Assembly: GCA_018907035.1 (NCBI GenBank)
Contig: JACCIC010000004.1
Span: 6,377,001-6,441,000 of the forward strand
Direction: 5' to 3'
Source: Sycobia sp. Sy_11
Taxonomy: Eukaryota; Arthropoda; Insecta; Hymenoptera; Epichrysomallidae
DNA length: 64,000 nt
This document shows, one piece after another, positions 58,385 through 64,000 of the stretch. The number at the start of each line of letters is the position of its first letter. Within the stretch, counting starts at the first letter, position 1. The position numbers and the translations under genes were made by a program. The notes below the pieces were generated by a model, which searched no databases, was not told the DNA's origin, and saw nothing but the letters and a program-made list of their open reading frames with translations.

Positions 58385-60120
58385 TATAATTGAATTGTTT
58401 ACGTATGAAAAATTGAGGATGCGCGCGTTTGTGCGTACGGACAGGCGTTATATATAATTTATTATCGATAAGGTGAGAAAAGAAAATGTTTTGGAAATTG
58501 AATTAAATTATGCTTTATACTTTTTTTCGGTAGAAAAACATTTTTATTCGATATATATAAACAATGAAATAGCAAAATAACATAGTGTTGTGTATCAAAA
58601 TAAATCTATAAATTATTTTATGTTGTTTTCATACATAGAATCTTTTAAGATCATTACTTAGTAATTTATTTATCGACTTATTTTTAACGAATCAATGAGA
58701 AGTATATTTATAAACCAGCATTGTACATATTACCATCACATTTTACCGTATCGCTGAAATAACGCTTATATAAACAGTTTCAAGTTACGATTTAAAAATT
58801 AGGCACCCTGGTCATAATGTAATATTTGTAATACTTATAATAATGTAACCTAATTAATAAAGATTAAGAAGATAAGTAGTACACTTGTATAACTAAATAT
58901 GTTCAGAAAAAATGGAATTATACGCTTCATGTGGTATTATTAAATATAAAATTATTAAAAAATAAAATTCTAAAGGTATATGTACTTATCTTTCCAACAA
59001 TAGGTAATACACTTCAGGCAGTATCTTGAAAGATCTGCGAAAAAACTTTTATTTTCTCTTGGCGATATGCACTAAGAAAATTTGTACAAAAAATGATAAA
59101 TTATGACATATTTCAACTGTATTGCTTATTTGAAAATGTAGAAACTATTTTTTTCAAGAATTTTATTTTATTATATTATTATATATTTCAATATGTGTCT
59201 CAAGGATCAGGAAATCATCGTAGTTTCAGGCATACTTGGAATGAAGAAAAAAAGATCCATTCTCTTCAAAAGACAGGGGAAATTCGTTACTAGATAAATT
59301 CTGATCGATATCATGGTAAAAAAAATAAACAATATTACATAAAATAACGTAGAATGCATTTCTCGGTCGCCGCTTTCACTTCTAATAATCGCCGCTCGTC
59401 TAGTCCGTCTTGTAAATTTTTCATGCGCAATTCGGCTCTTCAAGCAGGTATGTGCACAAGTATATAGGGTGTTGCGAAAGTCTCGACGCCGCGCCTTCGG
59501 ACCATTCGAATGCTATACGCATCACGGTGGAAAATTGCCAGAATCAATGCTCGCAGATTTTACCGCGTAATTCGATAGGGGCCTTGGAGTTCGTCTTTAA
59601 GGTAATTTTTATAGGTGATTGACATTTTTTTCTCTCTCAAAACATGTCTAGATTTTTGACGTCGGAAATTACGAGTATTGCATTTGAAAGGACGAAATTG
59701 ACCGTTGAGTCAATTTGGATTCGTATCCAGATCTTCTAATACTTTCTTCTCATTCGGGTGGCAAAAACAGGGATTTTCATAAAAAAAAAAAAATAAAATC
59801 GATCGTAAATTTGTTCGATCGTTTCCGGCCTCGAAAAGTACGCGAGATTCTGTTGAAGGGTAAAAGAAATTCACCTAGATGGTTATGCCAGAGAGAAACA
59901 AAATTAGAAAACTTTAATTCTGACGATTTATCTCACTGCTGCAATTCCCGGGACTTTCGAGTCTCCCAGTACGCGCGTGCAGAAAATATCGGTCGAAGGC
60001 CTATTTCGGACCCTGCGGTCGATCTTTAAAATAAAAAAGCGAGACCGCGCGAGCGAGCGCGCCTTAAGTAGTTCCACCCTTTCTCCCTACGCTTCGCGGT
60101 CTCCTTACTCGGCTAGCGGC
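58385..60120. other. Probable intron of the minus-strand GPCR gene
   Basis: This lies directly downstream (minus strand) of the GPCR exon donor. I searched it for a TM6/TM7 exon and recognised none. It is otherwise AT-rich, with a GC-richer part at 59930-60120. Confidence 0.4.
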
Positions 60121-60128
60121 ACAACCAC

Positions 60129-60148
60129 GCACACACACACACACACAC
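60129..60148. repeat. (CA)n microsatellite
   Basis: About 20 bp of CA repeats in the intron next to the GPCR exon. Confidence 0.9.
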
Positions 60149-60226
60149 AGACAGAGACACGGGCACACTTGCGCGTAAGCAAACACGAACCTCGGATAAT
60201 CTATGCATACACGAGCGTGTACTTAC

Positions 60227-60374
60227 CCGCTCGATGTGTCCGGCGCTGACGACTTCCGGCGTGTTTACGCAGATCACCCTCTTCAGGCGGAGTTTGTTCA
60301 CGTGAAAGGCCGAGCCGTAGAAGTACATCAGGGCCATCGTCGTCGGGAAATAGAAGCAGCAGCACGCCAGAATC
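60227..60374 (-). CDS. Internal exon of a class A (rhodopsin-like) GPCR: TM5 and start of intracellular loop 3
   Basis: The 148-nt exon is bounded on the minus strand by CTGAATTTTTCAG (acceptor) and GTAAGT (donor). It enters with one base left from the previous codon and ends on a codon boundary. It encodes 49 residues: ILACCCFYFPTTMALMYFYG is a hydrophobic helix with the TM5 FxxP pattern and a terminal tyrosine, followed by AFHVNKLRLKR, a basic start of loop 3, and a hydrophilic stretch ending GHIER. Codon use is GC-rich at third positions, unlike the AT-rich surroundings, which supports selection for coding. The pattern is nearest to aminergic or orphan receptors, but I cannot name the gene. 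Exons for TM1-4 would lie to the right and for TM6-7 to the left; none was recognised in the window. Confidence 0.75.
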
Positions 60375-60399
60375 CTGAAAAATTCAGTCGTATCTCGTT

Positions 60400-61510
60400 C
60401 GTAACCGAGCGGCAGCTACTGAAGTCGGTGATGGGTCGGGTGGAGGGGGGAGGGGGGGAAGGAGCGGAGCAAGCGTATTTTTTTTCAAATCCACTAGCGG
60501 GCGAGAGAGTTTGCAGCCCCAATTTCTCATCCCCTGCGGCGGCCGCGCTGAGTCCCCCCACCACGGCACCCCTGGCGGCAAAAAAGCTCTCTCTTTCTCT
60601 CCTCGAAAAAATCTGGGAGAAATCTTCTACGCCCCCCCCCCTCCACCAACCGTGGTCATAGAGCCGACTTTTCGTGCGCGGAGAAATGTTCCAACGTTAC
60701 TGTATCGACAGCGAAGCTGTAAACCCAAGAGAAGGATGCGTTCGGCAATTGATTTCGGCTCGGCAATGAGAAAAGTAGGGTAACGCTTCCCGTTATCTTA
60801 GAGAAGCGGGCGAAGGTTACGCGACCGAATTTTCCGCGCGATACGAAGTCGACTATTCTGATTTTGCGTGGAAAAAATTTTGGTCTTCCGCGATTGGTTG
60901 TAATAAGGATGCTTTGGTCCTGTACCATCCTATACTTTTCCATGTGCCTTTAGGTGTTTAATTTTTGTTTTTGGTTTTTGTTTTTTTTAACGATTCAAAA
61001 GAAAATTTTGAGTTATGGCTTGGATGATATTATATTGATCAACTTACAGTCCATTATACACATACTATGCTATTCATCTGAATGAAAATATACGTGTCAT
61101 CCGCTAGAATTTACTAGATTTCCGATTGTTCAATACGTAAGATTCGCACTTATAGTCAATACTTAGGAAATTTTGATAAGTTTCGATAAAATCTCGCGAA
61201 TTCGAAAACAGTTTGCCAACATCCATGAAGCGCTAATACGTTACTGTCTTTTCTTGACAAATTTGGATAATATCTAGCAACCGTTGACAATACGTACAGA
61301 CGTACAGTAAATATTGGCACTTCCAAAATTTACCAAAATTTTCCAAATTCCGGAACATGAAGAAGACGTAAATAATTAAATATTCCTGGGCTTTGCCAGA
61401 ATTTAACGGATTTTATTAAAATTGATAACAGTTGCTATAAGTTGTCTAGTGCGAATTTACCTTATTTAGCAGTGTCAAGGAATTTGCGGCAAACTATGGC
61501 CGAAACTATT
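60400..61510. other. Region upstream of the GPCR exon (probable intron)
   Basis: A GC-rich part at 60420-60860 with G, C and CT tracts gives several overlapping frames that look compositional. The rest is AT-rich. No GPCR-like exon was recognised. Confidence 0.4.
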
Positions 61511-61514
61511 TATT

Positions 61515-61680
61515 ATTAGTTATATTTTTTTTAAATTTTTAATATAATTTGTTGTAGTAATAAGTTTTATTATTTGATTCTACGGGGGTGAATATAAACA
61601 AGGACAGTCTGACTGTGATTATTTTAGCTAATATATTATATTATAAAGACTGTAAGACCAATAAAAATATTCATTAATTT
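61515..61680. repeat. Dispersed repeat family 2, copy B
   Basis: Homologous to 52085-52255 in the same orientation, with point differences and small indels throughout. Both copies end near AATAAAAATAT followed by AT-rich DNA. Confidence 0.8.
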
Positions 61681-61888
61681 AACAGATTTATGTATTTGAA
61701 CAGATAGACTCTTAAAAGTTTTCCACGCAGAATTACGAATTTATGTATTGACGTTCGTATAAAGTCTGCGACGCAATCTGTTTTAATTTCCAACGCAAAA
61801 TTTAGAATACGTTGTATATATAGTCTTTTTCTGGGAACCGTTTCAAAAGTCCCATTAAATAGCTTTGTTGGTTTATTTCACGGTATTA

Positions 61889-61889
<1 letters not shown>

Positions 61890-61929
<40 letters not shown>
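61890..61929. repeat. (GA)n microsatellite
   Basis: About 40 bp of pure GA. Confidence 0.95.
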
Positions 61930-61932
<3 letters not shown>

Positions 61933-62131
61933 CTACTCTTCGATAAAAGGGGGATTCACGTGAGGTTTATCTATATCATAATAGAATTTCGAGTTCGCGA
62001 CAGCACAGCGCTCTGTTCCCTCCGGTAAATCCTCTCCTATACCAATGAAACCATCATTCATATATCTGGTTTAATGTCCCATAAATTCCAAAAGCATTTT
62101 GGCGCACTAGATGAGCTCTCGTAAATTACAC

Positions 62132-62138
<7 letters not shown>

Positions 62139-62184
<46 letters not shown>
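62139..62184. repeat. (TA)n microsatellite
   Basis: About 45 bp of pure TA. Confidence 0.95.
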
Positions 62185-62186
<2 letters not shown>

Positions 62187-62337
62187 ATAGCGTTAGAAAA
62201 TTAAACATTTTCGGGGAGGGGAGAGGGATGAACGTGAATTCATGATTCATAACGACTGGTATTGTGCGATGATTTTTCGCGCGAACTCTTTATTTCGTTT
62301 TATTTTTCGGTCAGACGAACGGAGGCGATGGGAAATA

Positions 62338-62341
<4 letters not shown>

Positions 62342-62383
<42 letters not shown>
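62342..62383. repeat. (TA)n microsatellite
   Basis: About 42 bp of pure TA, 160 bp from the previous array. Confidence 0.95.
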
Positions 62384-62385
<2 letters not shown>

Positions 62386-62389
62386 ATAT

Positions 62390-64000
62390 TTGACCTGTAT
62401 AAATGAACGGTTTAATGTCCGATCGGTGTGCTTGATGAGCTTTTGTGAGGCGCGCAATTTTAGCATTATATAGCAAATCGTCGCTCGGGGCAATGATTTC
62501 GTCGATTTCAACAATCGAGTATTGCCAAAAATATCTGTATATTTTACGTATGCTCTTGTCAACAAAAAATGTGAACAGAGACTCGTTTGTGTGAGGGATT
62601 GTATGTTTGTGTATTGTCTCTTTTTAATATAATTTAATCTATCAAAGGTTTTTGAATATAAAAAGTAAGATGAAATTTATTTTAAATAAACGTTATAAAT
62701 TACAAATATTATAATGAAGGCTTAATTGAAGCAAGTGAAGAACATGTGGAGATATTTCAACCTTAGTTCATTATAAATTCACTCGTTGTAAGAAATAAGA
62801 AAAAAGGAGTAAATTATTACACGGTTAAAATTATACAGTAGATCCACGTTTTTGATAATGAAAGCGTTACACGAAAAATTCACGATTCAGATCTCTACAA
62901 AATAATCTACATGTTATCATTATTTTTTATACGTCACCATTTATTGTTTGCAATATTTTTTAAATTTTTGTTTAATTTAATGCTTTTTTGCCCGTGTTTT
63001 TGATTGCATTATTCGCTCCCGAATTCTAATCAATTGTTAAACATGCAATCAATCGCTAGCATTGTAATCGATTATTAATCAACAATTCGCTATAGATATG
63101 GGACATGATGTTGAAAATGAACGTTTACGGATCGATTTTGTATCATTATATAAATGTTTTGCAGATTTTTAATATTGTAGAATATATATGAGGAAACCCA
63201 ACGTACTTTGATATTCGATGTCATTTAAAAATGTAACTGATCATTTTAATTAGTCAAATAGTGTCTTATTGGTAAATTATGCCTCAGGAAAAGTTAATTT
63301 ATGTACTTATATGCGTATATAAAGAATAGTTTAAGCTTGAAAATTCTATTCGCTCATTGCGCGAAAATGATAAAATATAATAAATTTAATTCTTGCTTTT
63401 AATTTATTTCCAACGCGTATTCTATCTTTTTAAAAATCGAGTAAATTATTGTAGCAACGTGGTGAGAAGATCTTTTTGCTCGATTTGCGCCGACGGCACT
63501 GTATTAAATAATACATGCAGAAACAAAAGTCCGTGAATTCTTTTTAAAACATCTATATTACACGTTTTACGTCATAACTTTCTCGATGAATTCGTACGCG
63601 TAATAAAACTTTTACGACGACTTATGTATCATGAAATGAAGACATTCGGTGAAAATAAATCGATGTGCTTCGAAAAATGACGGAGTTGTGAAGAAGTTAA
63701 ACATATTTTCGGCAGCATAAGTTTTAATTAAAACAGCGAAAATAGAAGAAAAATAAAACGTATACTTTATGAAGCCAAAGAAAGTGCAACAAAGTTAATA
63801 TAACGGGAATTGATTTTTATTTGAATAATCAGCATATTTAAAAAGAATTTTCATTTTAAATTCAATTGAATAAGAATTTATAATTAATTCCATGTAAATA
63901 TCTCGGCCACTGAAATTCTTATTTTAATATATTTTTAACAAAACATTAATCAAATACAACCTTTAATAGATGGTGCACTGCTCTATTGCATAGGCGTGCG
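62390..64000. other. AT-rich right end of the window, no gene seen
   Basis: No exon, RNA gene or transposon recognised. Confidence 0.45.

Noticed and set aside
60113..60226. C-terminal extension of the GPCR frame reading into VCVCVC
   Set aside because: This is intron sequence after the GTAAGT donor; the run comes from the CA microsatellite.
1..64000. CRISPR arrays, operons or prokaryotic defence systems
   Set aside because: The spliced genes, microsatellites and insect transposons show eukaryotic nuclear DNA. No spaced direct repeats of CRISPR type were seen.

Overview
The window looks like AT-rich nuclear DNA from an aculeate hymenopteran, most likely an ant. The grounds are a tandem family of antigen-5/venom-allergen-3-like CAP genes with small phase-matched exons, mariner and BEL/Pao transposons of insect type, many long (TA)n and (GA)n microsatellites, and a minus-strand GPCR exon with typical insect splice sites. 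I cannot name the species from sequence alone.

Coding content is dominated by four intact five-exon CAP genes, all on the + strand: A (1262-3149), B (16463-18537), C (43832-46581) and D (48536-52920). Exon lengths and intron phases (0,0,1,2) match across all four; exons 3 are all 82 nt and exons 4 are 136 or 139 nt. Each protein has a signal peptide, the eight-cysteine antigen-5 framework, the CAP His/Gln/Glu/His cavity residues, and the CRISP-type HY(T/S)Q...W and CNYxPxGN motifs. They are probably secreted (venom, salivary or haemolymph) proteins. Gene D uses a GC-AG intron; gene C has a candidate TATA promoter and a non-coding first exon; gene A carries a tRNA-derived SINE in intron 1.

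Genes A and B are separated by transposons. A decayed, internally deleted mariner (3393-12008, minus) was split by a young full-length BEL/Pao retrotransposon (3771-11673) with near-identical LTRs, a 5-bp target duplication, a tRNA-Phe primer binding site and intact gag and pol reading frames. Gag and Pol share one frame and are separated only by a UGA in the context UGA-CUAG, a known readthrough context. A second mariner (14462-15748) is full length but has one frameshift.

From about 18.6 to 43 kb I find no certain gene. It holds AT-rich DNA with dense microsatellites and several CpG-rich blocks (24.9-25.6, 30.6-31.1 and 32.6-33.1 kb). A TATA plus TCAGT core promoter lies near 29.05 kb, with a possible short coding exon at 29.55 kb. 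Two pairs of unnamed dispersed repeats are present (41.36/42.54 kb and 52.09/61.52 kb). The right end (53-64 kb) holds a Tc1-like remnant (56.65-56.83 kb) and a well-supported minus-strand exon (60227-60374) encoding the fifth transmembrane helix and third intracellular loop of a class A GPCR. I recognised no other exon of that receptor gene in the window.
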